A stretch of 64,000 nucleotides of DNA from Pedobacter heparinus DSM 2366 (GCF_000023825.1 NC_013061.1:2480001-2544000), one strand, 5' to 3'; positions 51,979 to 62,580 are shown, counted from the first letter of the stretch. Notes: generated by a model from the letters alone, not told the origin. Made by a program: numbers and translations.

Positions 51979-53025
51979 ATGAAGAAGAACCTGATTGCTG
52001 TTTGTTGTTGTATACTTAGCGCACATTCGATTGCACAAACAAAAAAAGTGAACTTTATAGCTGATGCAGCACATCAAAAAGTGGATGTGTTGGTAGACGG
52101 CAAGCCTTTTACCAGTTTTTTATACCCGGATAACCTTGAAAAACCCATTCTTTATCCTTTAATTACAGCCAGCGGACTTACGGTAACGCGTGGTTTTCCT
52201 TTGGAAAAGCGTGGCAATGAACGTACTGACCACCCCCATCATGTAGGCTTGTGGCTGAACTACGAGAGTGTGAACGGCCTGGATTTCTGGAACAATTCCT
52301 ATAACATCCCTGCAGACAAAAAATCGAAGTATGGCTGGATCAGAAATGTGAAGGTAGAAAAGCTGCAGGAAAATAAAAATAATGGATATTTAGTGTATTC
52401 GGCCAATTGGGAAAGACAGGATAAGCGGGTTTTGCTGAAAGAAGCCACTGTTTTTGAATTTAGCGGCACAGCCGGTACACGGACAATAGACCGGACCACT
52501 ACCCTGACCGCCCAGCAGGATACTGTATATTTTAAAGACATTAAAGATGGCATGCTGGGTTTAAGGGTAACCAAGGAGCTGGAGCTGCCATCGGATAAAG
52601 AAGAGAGCTATACGGACAACAATGGGATTGTGACCAAAATATCGCCTGCCAAAAATGGGGCAAACGGTACTTACCTGACCAGTGAAGGGAAAAAAGGAAA
52701 TGATGCCTGGGGAACAAGGGGTAAATGGTGTATGCTATATGGCCGGAAAGACGGTCAGCCGGTATCGATCACGATAATTGACCACCCTAAGAACCCGGGT
52801 TATCCTACCTACTGGCATGCCCGTGATTATGGCTTGTTTGCCGCCAATCCGCTTGGACAGGCTATTTTTAGCAATGGTAAGGAAAGTCTGAACCTGACTT
52901 TGAAACCGGGTGAATCGGTTACTTTCCGGTACCGGGTGCTGATTAGCTCTGGTCAGCAACAAACTGCGGCGGAACTGGACAAACAGGCGGTTGATTTCAG
53001 CAGTCAAAAGTCTTTTAAATATTAA
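51979..53025 (+). CDS. DUF6807 ('PmoA family') exported protein
   Basis: 348 residues with signal peptide MKKNLIAVCCCILSAHSIAQ. The fold block PFTSFLYPDNLEKPILYPLI then RGFPLEKRGNERTDHPHHVG and LWLNYESVNGLDFWNN is the DUF6807 hallmark, with a His cluster (DHPHHVGLW) that may bind metal. The 'PmoA' database label does not mean methane monooxygenase. The later THARDYGLFAANPLGQ-type block (WHARDYGLFAANPLGQ) is also conserved. Function not established; in Bacteroidota it sits with sugar oxidoreductases and DUF1080 hydrolases, as here. First gene of an operon with 35- and 13-base gaps. Confidence 0.85.
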   Translation: MKKNLIAVCCCILSAHSIAQTKKVNFIADAAHQKVDVLVDGKPFTSFLYPDNLEKPILYPLITASGLTVTRGFPLEKRGNERTDHPHHVGLWLNYESVNGLDFWNNSYNIPADKKSKYGWIRNVKVEKLQENKNNGYLVYSANWERQDKRVLLKEATVFEFSGTAGTRTIDRTTTLTAQQDTVYFKDIKDGMLGLRVTKELELPSDKEESYTDNNGIVTKISPAKNGANGTYLTSEGKKGNDAWGTRGKWCMLYGRKDGQPVSITIIDHPKNPGYPTYWHARDYGLFAANPLGQAIFSNGKESLNLTLKPGESVTFRYRVLISSGQQQTAAELDKQAVDFSSQKSFKY

Positions 53026-53060
53026 CAGCGTAAACAATTAACCAAGAACAATAAACATTA

Positions 53061-54422
53061 ATGAAAACCTCACAATTATTAATTTTAACAGGTTTGCTGT
53101 TTGGCAGCACCGCAGGTACTTTACAGGCACAAGGCGGGAAATGGCAAAACCTTTTTAACGGCAAAGACCTGAAGGGCTGGAAACAGTTAAATGGAAAGGC
53201 AAAATACGAAGTTGTAAACGGGGAAATCGTAGGTACTACGGTACGCGATACGCCCAATTCTTTCCTGGCTACAGAGAAGAACTATGGTGATTTTATTTTT
53301 GAAGTAGAATTGCTGGTAGACAATTCCATGAACTCGGGCATACAGTTCAGGAGTGAAAGTAAGGCCGACTATAAAGAAGGCAGGGTGCATGGTTATCAGA
53401 TGGAGGTAGATCCTTCTGACAGGGCCTACAGTGGCGGCATTTATGATGAGGCCCGTCGTGGCTGGCTGTATCCGATGGACATTAACCCTGCAGGTAAAAC
53501 AGCTTTTAAAAAGGGGGAATGGAACAAATACCACATCGAATGCATTGGCAATTCGATCAGGACCTGGGTAAATGGTGTGCCTACGGCTAATGTAGTTGAC
53601 GATATGACCTCCTCAGGTTTTATTGCCCTGCAGGTACATGCTATTGGTAAAAATGATGAGCCGGGTAAACAGATCAGGTGGAGGAACATCCGTATCCAGA
53701 CAGAAAACCTGAAGCCTGCAAAAGCAGACCATATATTTGTGGTGAACATGATCCCCAATAACCTGTCGCCTGCCGAAAAAGTAAACGGATACAGCCTGTT
53801 ATGGGATGGTAAGACCAGTAATGGCTGGAAAGGTGCCTATAAGCCTGGTTTTCCTGAAAAGGGATGGGAGATTAAAGATGGGGTGCTGAGTGTACTGAAG
53901 TCCAACGGTGCGGAATCGACCAATGGCGGTGACATTGTAACGGTTAAACAATACGGTGCTTTTGAAATGAAGTTTGATTTTAAACTTACTGAAGGTGCAA
54001 ATAGCGGGGTTAAGTATTTTGTTACCCTTACTGAAGGCAATAAAGGTTCGGCGATTGGGCTGGAGTATCAGATACTGGATGATGAGAGACATCCGGATGC
54101 CAAACTGGGCAAAAACGGTAACCGTAAACTGGGTTCTTTGTATGACCTGATCACCAGCAAAAAAATACCCAATGCACAAAGGAAAATCGGCGAATGGAAC
54201 AAAGGGGTAATTAAGGTATATCCCAACAATAAGGTTGAATATTATTTAAACGGATTTAAGATCCTTGAATATGTACGGGGATCGGCCGAGTTTGAGGCAT
54301 TGGTTGCAGAAAGCAAATATAAGAACTGGAAAAATTTTGGTATGGCGCCTAAAGGCCATATCCTGCTCCAGGACCATGGCGACAGTGTATCCTTCAGAAG
54401 TATTAAATTAAAAGAACTATAA
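53061..54422 (+). CDS. Two-domain DUF1080 protein (3-keto-glycoside hydrolase/lyase-type)
   Basis: 453 residues, signal peptide [20 protein letters not shown] (cleavage near LQAQ). Two DUF1080 domains in tandem: the first at about 30-215 ([30 protein letters not shown]) and the second at about 238-450 ([29 protein letters not shown]). DUF1080 enzymes are now known to cleave glycosidic bonds of 3-keto sugars. It lies between DUF6807 and Gfo/Idh/MocA genes, so it probably takes part in an oxidative glycan breakdown route in the periplasm. Which of the domains is active cannot be told. Confidence 0.9.
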   Translation: MKTSQLLILTGLLFGSTAGTLQAQGGKWQNLFNGKDLKGWKQLNGKAKYEVVNGEIVGTTVRDTPNSFLATEKNYGDFIFEVELLVDNSMNSGIQFRSESKADYKEGRVHGYQMEVDPSDRAYSGGIYDEARRGWLYPMDINPAGKTAFKKGEWNKYHIECIGNSIRTWVNGVPTANVVDDMTSSGFIALQVHAIGKNDEPGKQIRWRNIRIQTENLKPAKADHIFVVNMIPNNLSPAEKVNGYSLLWDGKTSNGWKGAYKPGFPEKGWEIKDGVLSVLKSNGAESTNGGDIVTVKQYGAFEMKFDFKLTEGANSGVKYFVTLTEGNKGSAIGLEYQILDDERHPDAKLGKNGNRKLGSLYDLITSKKIPNAQRKIGEWNKGVIKVYPNNKVEYYLNGFKILEYVRGSAEFEALVAESKYKNWKNFGMAPKGHILLQDHGDSVSFRSIKLKEL

Positions 54423-54435
54423 AATATTAGCGATC

Positions 54436-55794
54436 ATGTTAGATTCAAGAAGAAAATTTATCAAACAATCTGCCATAGCCGCGGCAGGAACTTATTTGGG
54501 AACAATGGGTTTGAGCGCGAAGAGTTATGGAAATATTATTGGGGCCAACGACCGGGTAAGGGTTGGTGTGGTCGGTTTTTCTGACCGCTTTAAGAGTTCC
54601 CTCCTTCCCTCTTTTTTAAACCACAACAAAGAACTGAATTTTGACATTGTAGCGGTTTCTGACCTTTGGAATTACCGCAGGGGTTTGGGTGTAGAGCATT
54701 TGAAATCGAAATTTGGCCATGACATTACGGCCTGCCGCAACAATGATGAACTGTATGGTTTAAAGGATATTGATGCGGTGATTGTGAGTACTGCAGATTT
54801 TCAGCATGCTACCCACTGTGCCGAAGGCGTAAACAACAAATGTGATGTGTATTGCGAAAAGCCTTTTGCGGAGACGATGGAAGATGCACGTATGGCATTG
54901 AAGGCCGTTAAAGCTTCTAAACAGATTGTCCAGATTGGTTCTCAGCGGAGGAGCGGCAACAATTACAAGGCTGCCGAGCGCTTTATTAAGGATGGCAAGT
55001 TTGGCGACATTACCATGGTGGAGCTGAGCTGGAATGTGAACCAGCCGGGACGCTGGCGCAGACCAGAGCTTGTGGCCATGCTGAAACAGGAGGATACCGA
55101 CTGGAAGCGCTTTTTGATTAACCGCCCTTTTGAAGAATGGGATCCGCGTAAGTATCTGGAGTATCGTCTTTTCTGGCCGTATTCTTCGGGTATGCCCGGA
55201 CAGTGGATGTCGCACCAGATTGATACTGTGCATTGGTTTACCGACCTGAAGCACCCAAGAAGTGTGGTGGCCAACGGGGGTATTTACCAGTGGAAAGATG
55301 GCCGCAGGAACTGGGACACCACCACAGCTGTATTTGATTATGGTAAGCCGAATGATCCTAACAATGGTTTCCAGGTGATATTTACTTCAAGGATGCACAA
55401 TGGTGATGAGAACCCGGCAGAGATCTATTACTCGAACGGCGGTGAACTGAACCTGAACACGAATATGGTTTCACCTAAAGGTGGTTTAACCGCAAAAGCT
55501 GCTGCAGCCATGAACATGAAGCCAAACCTGTTGCCTGAGTTGAAGCTGAGTGACATGACGGAGAAAGTTGCTGCATCGGCCGATACCGGTGGCGATAAGC
55601 TGACCTCTGCACATATGCGCAACTGGATGGAATGTGTGAGGAGCAGAAAGCAGACCAATGCGCCTGTTGAGGCTGGATATTATCATTCTATTGCGAACAT
55701 TATGACGAATGCTGCAGTGAGGACGGGTAAGAAAGCAGTGTTTGATGAGAAAACGCAGGAAGTAATGGTAGATGGGAAGGTGTTTAAGTACTAA
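54436..55794 (+). CDS. Gfo/Idh/MocA family oxidoreductase with Tat signal
   Basis: 452 residues. The start MLDSRRKFIKQSAIAAAGTY carries the twin-arginine signal SRRKF. The NAD-binding Rossmann part follows (VGVVGFSDRFKSSLL near 44), with the EKPFAE signature near 140 and a dehydrogenase domain (HQIDTVHWF with its conserved Asp and His near 255-260). The Tat route suggests that the folded enzyme is exported with NAD(P) bound, as in glucose-fructose oxidoreductase and GH109 relatives. Likely step: oxidation of a sugar at C3, or its reversal. Third gene of the DUF6807-DUF1080 operon. Confidence 0.9.
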   Translation: MLDSRRKFIKQSAIAAAGTYLGTMGLSAKSYGNIIGANDRVRVGVVGFSDRFKSSLLPSFLNHNKELNFDIVAVSDLWNYRRGLGVEHLKSKFGHDITACRNNDELYGLKDIDAVIVSTADFQHATHCAEGVNNKCDVYCEKPFAETMEDARMALKAVKASKQIVQIGSQRRSGNNYKAAERFIKDGKFGDITMVELSWNVNQPGRWRRPELVAMLKQEDTDWKRFLINRPFEEWDPRKYLEYRLFWPYSSGMPGQWMSHQIDTVHWFTDLKHPRSVVANGGIYQWKDGRRNWDTTTAVFDYGKPNDPNNGFQVIFTSRMHNGDENPAEIYYSNGGELNLNTNMVSPKGGLTAKAAAAMNMKPNLLPELKLSDMTEKVAASADTGGDKLTSAHMRNWMECVRSRKQTNAPVEAGYYHSIANIMTNAAVRTGKKAVFDEKTQEVMVDGKVFKY

Positions 55795-55910
55795 TTTGAA
55801 ATTTTTAATGACTCTTCATCAGCTGCATAATTGCGCTGAAGAAGCGCAAAGATGCCAGGCTGCTTCTGAGCATTAGAAAATTTCAGGTAGTGCTTAAACA
55901 AAAAGGAGTA

Positions 55911-55956
55911 TATAAATAAAGCGGGCTGTTCATTTGAACAGCCCGCTTTATTTATA
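55911..55956. terminator. Bidirectional terminator hairpin
   Basis: A perfect 21-bp stem (core AAAGCGGGCTGTTC) around a 4-base loop, ending in A/T-rich flanks on both sides. It separates the convergent Gfo/Idh/MocA and SSS genes and can serve both. Confidence 0.92.
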
Positions 55957-55978
55957 TTGCTTATCTAATTTTAAAACC

Positions 55979-57664
55979 TTACCAGAAGGCAGAATAAAGT
56001 GCCACCAGCATGGCCACAATAATCAATGCCCCTACTGCAAATGAAGTGGAAACGCGAAACATTTTCGGATCTACTTCCAGTCCGTTAGGGATGATGCCGT
56101 TTCTGTTTTCATAGATACTGATGAAATACATACCGATTACACATACGGCAAATACGATCAGCATCCTGTCCATAAATGGCATTTCAAATACACCTGCAGA
56201 ATTGGCTACTGCCCATCCGTATTCATGTAAGAAGGAAAGATCTACCCATCCCGGCAGGAACTTAAGGAGCACGGAAACAATAAAGCCGCCTACCGTGGCA
56301 AATAAGGCTGCGTTTGAAGTGGTCTTTTTCCAGAAAAAGCCCAGGATGAACATGGCAAAAATACCCGGAGACACAAAACCTGTGTATTCCTGAATGTACT
56401 GGAAGCCCTGTTTACCCTCGCCCATTAAGGCATCACCAACAATTAATGAAAGCACTACGGCCAGCAGCATGGATACGATTACCGTAATTTTCCCTACGTT
56501 GACCAATGTACCTTCCCCAGCATTGGTATTGAAGGCTTTTTTATAGATATCTAATGTAAATATAGTGGCAATGCTGTTGGCTTTTCCGGCAAGGGAAGCA
56601 ACGATGGCAGCGGTTAAGGCGGCAAATGACAAACCTTTTAAACCGATGGGCAATAAGCCCAGTAAGGCCGGATACGCTTTGTTGGGATCCTGTACACCTG
56701 AAGAGGTAAGCAGATCGCTGCCGCTGATACCCGGGATTTTCTCTTTAATGATATAATATACCGCTATACCTGGGATAACAACAATAACCGGCATCAGCAT
56801 TTTAAGGAAGGCGGCAAACAAAAGGCCTGATCTGGCAACGGGCAGGGATGCACCCAGTGCCCTTTGGGTAATGTACTGGTTACAGCCCCAATAGCTCAGG
56901 TTGGCAATCCACATACCACCAATCAATACGCTGAGTCCCGGAAGGTCCATATAATTGGGATCGTCCTTTTTAAAGATGAGGTGGAAATGCTCGGAGGCCC
57001 CATCGGTGAGGATGGCAAAGCCTTTTACGATACCCTGCTGACCTGAGATCAGGTTGAGGGCAATATAAGTGGCTACCAAACCGCCCAGTACCAGGAAGAA
57101 TACCTGGATCACATCGGTATAGCCGATGACCTTCATCCCCCCCAGGGTAATGATGATGGCAAAAACTGCCAGGCCAAGGATACATGCCGTGATGTTTAAC
57201 CCGGATATACCACTGATGGCCAGTGCACCGAGGTACAGGATAGACATCAGGTTAACCACTATATACAGCATGAGCCAGAATACAGCCATGATCATGGCTA
57301 CTTTTTCGTTGTAACGCTGACTTAAAAACTGGGGCATGGTAAAGATCTTGTTCTTCAGGTAAACCGGCATAAAGAACACGGCCACAATGATCAATGTTGC
57401 TGCAGCCATCCATTCGTAGGCCGAAATGGCCAGTCCGAGTTTAAATCCGGAGCCACTCATCCCGATCATCTGTTCGGCAGAGATATTTGAGGCAATCAGC
57501 GAGGCGCCAATGGCCCACCAGGTGAGCGAACCCTCGGCAAGAAAATAATCTTTTGAATCGGCAGCAGCTGATTTCTTTTTATAATAGATCCAGAAACCGT
57601 AGCTGGATACTATTAAAAAATAAACTAGAAATACGATGTAATCGTATTTGTGGAGTGTGTTCAT
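55979..57664 (-). CDS. Sodium:solute symporter (SSS family, sugar-type)
   Basis: 561 residues, about 13-14 membrane segments. SSS features: LTWWAIGASLIASNISAEQM near 48 and, further on, GMKVIGYTDVIQVFFLVLGG near 177, both typical of SGLT-like carriers. It imports a sugar or polyol with Na+ across the inner membrane. It is the third gene of the minus-strand run DUF1080 > quinoprotein-cytochrome > SSS (106-base gap). Placement in a sugar oxidation locus suggests uptake of the products. The exact substrate is open. Confidence 0.9.
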   Translation of the reverse strand: MNTLHKYDYIVFLVYFLIVSSYGFWIYYKKKSAAADSKDYFLAEGSLTWWAIGASLIASNISAEQMIGMSGSGFKLGLAISAYEWMAAATLIIVAVFFMPVYLKNKIFTMPQFLSQRYNEKVAMIMAVFWLMLYIVVNLMSILYLGALAISGISGLNITACILGLAVFAIIITLGGMKVIGYTDVIQVFFLVLGGLVATYIALNLISGQQGIVKGFAILTDGASEHFHLIFKKDDPNYMDLPGLSVLIGGMWIANLSYWGCNQYITQRALGASLPVARSGLLFAAFLKMLMPVIVVIPGIAVYYIIKEKIPGISGSDLLTSSGVQDPNKAYPALLGLLPIGLKGLSFAALTAAIVASLAGKANSIATIFTLDIYKKAFNTNAGEGTLVNVGKITVIVSMLLAVVLSLIVGDALMGEGKQGFQYIQEYTGFVSPGIFAMFILGFFWKKTTSNAALFATVGGFIVSVLLKFLPGWVDLSFLHEYGWAVANSAGVFEMPFMDRMLIVFAVCVIGMYFISIYENRNGIIPNGLEVDPKMFRVSTSFAVGALIIVAMLVALYSAFW

Positions 57665-57770
57665 GGTCGTTTATATTGATTATATGGTTAAAATGTAAAT
57701 ATTTATTGGATTTTGGTTTTGCATAAGGAGATTAAGCCAATATGGTAAACAACAATGCCAAATTCTTTAA

Positions 57771-59741
57771 TTATTTTAATGAATTGATATAAGCTGCAAT
57801 TTTTAGCCCGTCTGCTTTGGAAACCTGGGGCATTGGCGGCATTTCTGTGGCATAGCCCGGCCAGTTCTCTGGCTTAGGGTTATGGATGAGCTGCAGGATC
57901 TTTTCATTGGAATAGTTTCGTTTTGCCACATCAGCAAAGGCTGGTCCGACCTGCTTTTTTACAGGGTTGTGGCAGGCCAGACAGGTATAGCTGGCGAGCA
58001 GGCCTTTTACCTCATTATAGGTAGGTGTCTTGGCACTGGCCACAGCTTTTGTTTCAACTGTTTTTTTGGCGGCTGTTTCGGGTTTTGCTTTGCTGTCTGC
58101 AGTTCCTTTTTTTGTCTTTGCAGCAGGTGCGACACTGGCTACAGGATCATTTGCCGAATTTTTGGTACTGAGCTCACTGATTGCCAGTTTTTCTCCGGAA
58201 GGAATGTTGTTTAAGGTATAGTATGCTACAGGATGCACCACAGAATAGAAGTTTTGCTTTTCGCGGATACCGTTTACATAAATGGTATGGATATAGTACT
58301 GGCGGAGGTTGTTGACCACAATCCGGGCCTTTAAACCGTCGGCCGAGACTTTAACGCCTTTTATTTTTAATGTTTCTTTATTTACAGGTGGTGAACCATA
58401 TACCGGCTGGTATTTGTAGATAAAGCTTTCTACGTTGTATGAGGCAATGTCCTGTGCTGATTTCAGATCGACCGGGCTGGTGAACTCTATTTCAAAACCA
58501 TCGGGCATGGCCCTTACGGCCTTCATTTCAAAAGGTATTTTGTTGTTGTATACCAGACGTTCGAGGCCTTCGTTGGCATCGCCAGCGGAGCCCCAGCCAC
58601 GGTTGGTCTCGCCAACAAACAAAGAGCCATCCTGGTCCCAGGCCATTCTTAGCACACCGGAACGGAAGCCTGCCCTGAACAGAAATGCTGCTCCCTGCTC
58701 TTCTCCGTTAACTTTTTCCATAAAGACCCTTGAGATAATGCTCATGCCCTGGTCGCCAATTAACAATTGTCCTTCAAAGGGACCAAAATTTCCTTTAGGG
58801 ATTTTTACCGGTTCGGATGTGGATATGCCCAGGATGCCGTAAGGCAACCATACTGCGGGTAAACGCAGATCAGGAAAAACTTTCTTCATGTCGAAGAGTG
58901 TTTTAAAGTTCTCGTTTACCCTGTTCTCAGGTTTAAGGTATTTACCATTGTCGTCTTTTATCCTTCTTTCATCCATTTTGGAGTAGAAAAATTCGGAAGA
59001 GAGCTTTAAAGGAGAATCGTTCCTTTTGGTCCAGATCAGACTGGCTGGATGGCCCATAAAATCTCCTTCATTTACTTTCCAGATACCACCGGAGCCTACC
59101 CAGTCGCCCTGGTTCTCTGTATAATACAATTGTCCGTCAATCACATTTAAGCCTGCCGGAGAACGCATACCTGCAGCCCAGGGCCTCATTTTCCCGTCTT
59201 CGGTGATGTTCATGGCCCATCCGCGCATGGGTACCCTGCTTTCTGCACGCCACCATTCCTGACTGCCAAAGGCAACATTGCCCGTAACGAAGAAAGAGCC
59301 ATCGGGTGCTATTTTGGGGCCGAAGCTATATTCATGGTAGTGTCCGCTTAAGGGCCAGGCATAAATGGTTTCATATACATCGGCTTTGCCGTCCATATTT
59401 TTATCTATGAGTTTGGTCAGTTCTCCCCTTTGGGCTACATAAAAAGCCCCGTCTTTATAGGCAAGCCCGAGGATTTCATGCAAACCGGTTGCGAATTTGC
59501 GGAAATAAGGCTGGCTGCCGGTTGGGTTTTCTACTATGAATACATCGCCCCTGCGGGTGGATATGCCCAGGTCGCCATTGGGCAGGGTAACCAGTCCCCC
59601 TACTTCCAATATGGTACCTTCCGGTACCCTTACTTTCATTATTTTAAAAAAATCTTCTTCTTTTGGTGTTTCCTGGGCTCCTGCTGTTGTAAAACTGAAG
59701 CTCAAAGCCAGCATGGCCAGCATTTTATAAGTACGTTTCAT
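57771..59741 (-). CDS. Quinoprotein-type beta-propeller dehydrogenase fused to cytochrome c
   Basis: 656 residues. Signal peptide MKRTYKMLAMLALSFSFTTA. A beta-propeller part (about 35-420; EVGGLVTLPNGDLGISTRRG; GWAMNITEDGKMRPWAAGMR) resembles glucose/sorbosone dehydrogenases. A beta domain is next (about 425-525), then a roughly 50-residue Ala/Lys/Thr-rich linker, and a C-terminal cytochrome c domain with the haem motif CLACH (57969-57983) and a possible Met ligand in EMPPMPQ. Such fusions pass electrons from a sugar or alcohol directly to haem in the periplasm. Whether it truly binds PQQ is not shown. It starts 16 bases after the DUF1080 stop. Confidence 0.85.
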   Translation of the reverse strand: MKRTYKMLAMLALSFSFTTAGAQETPKEEDFFKIMKVRVPEGTILEVGGLVTLPNGDLGISTRRGDVFIVENPTGSQPYFRKFATGLHEILGLAYKDGAFYVAQRGELTKLIDKNMDGKADVYETIYAWPLSGHYHEYSFGPKIAPDGSFFVTGNVAFGSQEWWRAESRVPMRGWAMNITEDGKMRPWAAGMRSPAGLNVIDGQLYYTENQGDWVGSGGIWKVNEGDFMGHPASLIWTKRNDSPLKLSSEFFYSKMDERRIKDDNGKYLKPENRVNENFKTLFDMKKVFPDLRLPAVWLPYGILGISTSEPVKIPKGNFGPFEGQLLIGDQGMSIISRVFMEKVNGEEQGAAFLFRAGFRSGVLRMAWDQDGSLFVGETNRGWGSAGDANEGLERLVYNNKIPFEMKAVRAMPDGFEIEFTSPVDLKSAQDIASYNVESFIYKYQPVYGSPPVNKETLKIKGVKVSADGLKARIVVNNLRQYYIHTIYVNGIREKQNFYSVVHPVAYYTLNNIPSGEKLAISELSTKNSANDPVASVAPAAKTKKGTADSKAKPETAAKKTVETKAVASAKTPTYNEVKGLLASYTCLACHNPVKKQVGPAFADVAKRNYSNEKILQLIHNPKPENWPGYATEMPPMPQVSKADGLKIAAYINSLK

Positions 59742-59757
59742 AATTTGTTAAGCCGCA

Positions 59758-61194
59758 TTAGAATGAGATGGAATATTTTAATTTGCTACCCAGTAAGATG
59801 ATCATTTCTTTTTTGCCATCCGCATCCCTGATGATGGGTTTGGCCGTTGTTTCGTTAAGATCAAGGTAAAAAGACTGCCCGTCTACCAGATAAAGCCCAT
59901 TTGAAAGTTCCTGGATATCGGCTGCACTGGCCAGTAAAACATAGAGGTTTGCTAATGGTTTATCTATGCTTAAGGTTCTGATGAGGCCCTGGCCATCCTG
60001 GCTTACTTTAATGGCATCTGTAACCTGTGCGCCGTAAATGTTGTATTTGAATTCGGGCCGGTCTTCCGCGTCCATCACATAACCTTTGGTACGGAAACCT
60101 GTTCCGGTACTGTCTGCCGGCCAGGTATCTTTCGTACTGTTCAGCTGAGCCACCGCAGGGATCAGCTTAGTGCTGAACAAGGTTACTGCGCCACGGGGCT
60201 TGGAGGTGCCGTTGCCCCTGCCATCCCACATTGGAGTGGCGTCTACAAAATTGCCACGCCAGCCGTATACCAGCAGGCCATTGTCGAGATCGTAACTGTA
60301 ATGTACCTGTTTAGGGCTGCCAACAGATATGGCATGTACCACCCTGAGTCCGGGAAGGACATCTACAAAACTGCGGATCATGGTATTGACAGCTGCATCT
60401 ATAAAGATGGGGTCGGGCGCGGGCTTACCTTTTTGAACGGCATTGGACTGATTGCCGGGCAGCTTTGATATTTTAATGTTCTTAAAAGCGACCGGACCAT
60501 GATCACCCTGAAAACGAAGGGGGCCTGTTGCTTTTTCCTGCCCCATGGCACCTCTTGTAGGACCAAACAGTTCCACATTGTCCTGAATAAGCACTCCGTT
60601 TAAAGTGATACCGAGTATTCTGGCATTTGCTGTCTTTATACCCGATGGATTGAACTGAGCTGCCTGAAAGGCAATTTTAAGGTGCTGCCATAAGCCGGGG
60701 GCCCTGGCTACATTCTGACGGGGGGCATATCCCCCATAACCTTTCTGACCTTCAGGTTTGCTTTCATCCCAGCGTTCGTAAATGCCGCCATTATCGGCAG
60801 ATGTTGGGTTGGTTACCGCCCAGGAATCCCTAAGCTGGATTTCGTAATTTCCCTGTAAATAGATGCCGGAGTTGGAACCCCTGGCCATGAGGTAATCCAG
60901 TTCCAGTACGATGTTGCCATGCTGGGCTTTGGTAAACAGATCAGCTCCCTGAGCTTTCTTTTCGGGGTTGTTGACGAGGATACCGGTTCCTGGTGTGATT
61001 TTTAAGGAATTGTCGGCCTTCAGGTTGGCTGTAACTTTACTGGCCGTTGTCCAGCTTTTGGCTGGGGCATTAAACGCAGACAGCTCATTGAGGCTGATTT
61101 CGGGCAGATCGGTGAGTTCCTGTCCGAAGGTTAAAGTGGTTCCAAACAGCCACAAAAATGCAGTTGTTCCAAACTTTAAAACGTTTAGGTTCAT
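59758..61194 (-). CDS. DUF1080 domain protein with C-terminal beta domain
   Basis: 478 residues, signal peptide MNLNVLKFGTTAFLWLFGTT (cleavage near FGQ). The DUF1080 domain is at about 30-245: VLELDYLMARGSNSGIYLQG and the GDHGPVAFKNIKIS end signature. The last 200 residues have another beta-rich domain (VHAISVGSPKQVHYSYDLDN; LVYGWRGNFVDATPMWDGRG) seen with propeller dehydrogenases. First gene of the run DUF1080 > quinoprotein-cytochrome > SSS. It probably acts on an oxidised glycoside produced in the periplasm. The 175-base gap upstream has no gene. Confidence 0.85.
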   Translation of the reverse strand: MNLNVLKFGTTAFLWLFGTTLTFGQELTDLPEISLNELSAFNAPAKSWTTASKVTANLKADNSLKITPGTGILVNNPEKKAQGADLFTKAQHGNIVLELDYLMARGSNSGIYLQGNYEIQLRDSWAVTNPTSADNGGIYERWDESKPEGQKGYGGYAPRQNVARAPGLWQHLKIAFQAAQFNPSGIKTANARILGITLNGVLIQDNVELFGPTRGAMGQEKATGPLRFQGDHGPVAFKNIKISKLPGNQSNAVQKGKPAPDPIFIDAAVNTMIRSFVDVLPGLRVVHAISVGSPKQVHYSYDLDNGLLVYGWRGNFVDATPMWDGRGNGTSKPRGAVTLFSTKLIPAVAQLNSTKDTWPADSTGTGFRTKGYVMDAEDRPEFKYNIYGAQVTDAIKVSQDGQGLIRTLSIDKPLANLYVLLASAADIQELSNGLYLVDGQSFYLDLNETTAKPIIRDADGKKEMIILLGSKLKYSISF

Positions 61195-61369
61195 ATTGGT
61201 GTGTATGGTTTATTAAATAAATGTAACAAAATCCTCTCTTGCGAGACAAATTTTTGAAAAATGATTTTGTTATACGTTTTTAGTTAAACCGAATAAAAGC
61301 TGGTTTAAAGTGTTTTTAAAGCTGTTTTTTGTGCTTTGAAATGTGGAAAATAATATTGTACTTTTTACA

Positions 61370-62560
61370 CTAACTGCCATTTTTAGGAGAAATGTACTGC
61401 TTTGTCCGGTAAAAAAACTGAAGGTAAACCAGGGCAATCAGTGTAATGCCTGTACAGCAGTAAAAAGTTACAGGGATCATGCGGATATTGTCTATAAACA
61501 ACCAGCCGGCAAGGAGTGCACCCAAACCAATACCAGCTTCGAGGGCAATGTACATGGTGGCCATGGCCTTACCCCTTTGTGTGGGTTCGCTCAGGTCTAC
61601 CGTCCAGGCCGTTGCTGTTGGCGAGAGCATACCTGTAGCCACCCCATATAAAGCAGATGCCATCATCAGGGTAAAAGAAGAACTGGCTATGGCGATCAGC
61701 ATCAGGGATACAGCCAGCAGGCCGAGGGATATTCTTAAAATGAGTGTACGGCCATACCTGTCGGATGCCTTACCGGCCACAAAGCGGATCAATAAAGAAG
61801 TGAGCGTAAAAACCATAAAGAACAGACCTTTGTTACTGGTGCCCAGGTGTGCACTCCAATCGGATATGACCGTGAGTATGGAGCCATAGCTGATGTAACT
61901 TAAAAAGATGATCACCACGGCCGGGATCACCCGCCATTCAATGATGTCTTTTTTATTGATCTTTAAATGTGCTGCGCGGAATTTTTGTTTGCCTGGCAGG
62001 GTTTCTTTCATGTTGGCCAGGATAACAATGGAAAGCAGGGCAAATAAAGAAGAACAGTAAAACAGCACATTGATGCTGTAATGATCGGTGATGGTACTGC
62101 CAATTGCGGGGCCAATGGCCAGGCCGGTGCTAAAACATACACCATGTACCCCCATCGCCTCGCCCCATTTTCCTGGAGGAACCAGATCGGCCACATAGGC
62201 GGCCGTAGCGGTAGGCTTAAAGCCTGTAGAGAAACCATGTATTAACCTGAGGAACAGAAATCCGGCAATGGTAGTGAGGAGCGGATAAAGAAAACCGCAT
62301 AAAAAACAAACCAGTGAGCCCACTGCCATTACCGGTACACGGCCAATGGTATCCGTGAGTTTACCACTGAAAGGTCTGGATATTCCGGCAGTGAGTGTAA
62401 ACAGTGCAATAATGAGCCCTTTATACGCTGCGCCCCCCATTGCGGTTAAATAAGCAGGAAGTTCGGGGATGAGCATATTAAAGCTGGCAGAAAAAAGGAA
62501 AGAGCTTAAACAAACGAGACCGAACTGAAGGGTATAAATTGAATGGGAAGATGGCTGCAT
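61370..62560 (-). CDS. MFS transporter
   Basis: 396 residues with 12 hydrophobic segments in two halves. Motif A appears twice: GKLTDTIGRVPVM near 64 and GKASDRYGRTLIL near 265. Likely a drug or metabolite:H+ antiporter of the YajR/AraJ-like type. Divergent from the next dehydrogenase gene. A -7 element TATCTTTG is 20 bases before its ATG. It may belong to the sugar locus, or only lie within it. Confidence 0.88.
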   Translation of the reverse strand: MQPSSHSIYTLQFGLVCLSSFLFSASFNMLIPELPAYLTAMGGAAYKGLIIALFTLTAGISRPFSGKLTDTIGRVPVMAVGSLVCFLCGFLYPLLTTIAGFLFLRLIHGFSTGFKPTATAAYVADLVPPGKWGEAMGVHGVCFSTGLAIGPAIGSTITDHYSINVLFYCSSLFALLSIVILANMKETLPGKQKFRAAHLKINKKDIIEWRVIPAVVIIFLSYISYGSILTVISDWSAHLGTSNKGLFFMVFTLTSLLIRFVAGKASDRYGRTLILRISLGLLAVSLMLIAIASSSFTLMMASALYGVATGMLSPTATAWTVDLSEPTQRGKAMATMYIALEAGIGLGALLAGWLFIDNIRMIPVTFYCCTGITLIALVYLQFFYRTKQYISPKNGS

Positions 62561-62580
62561 GAAAGGGATAAATATCGGGC

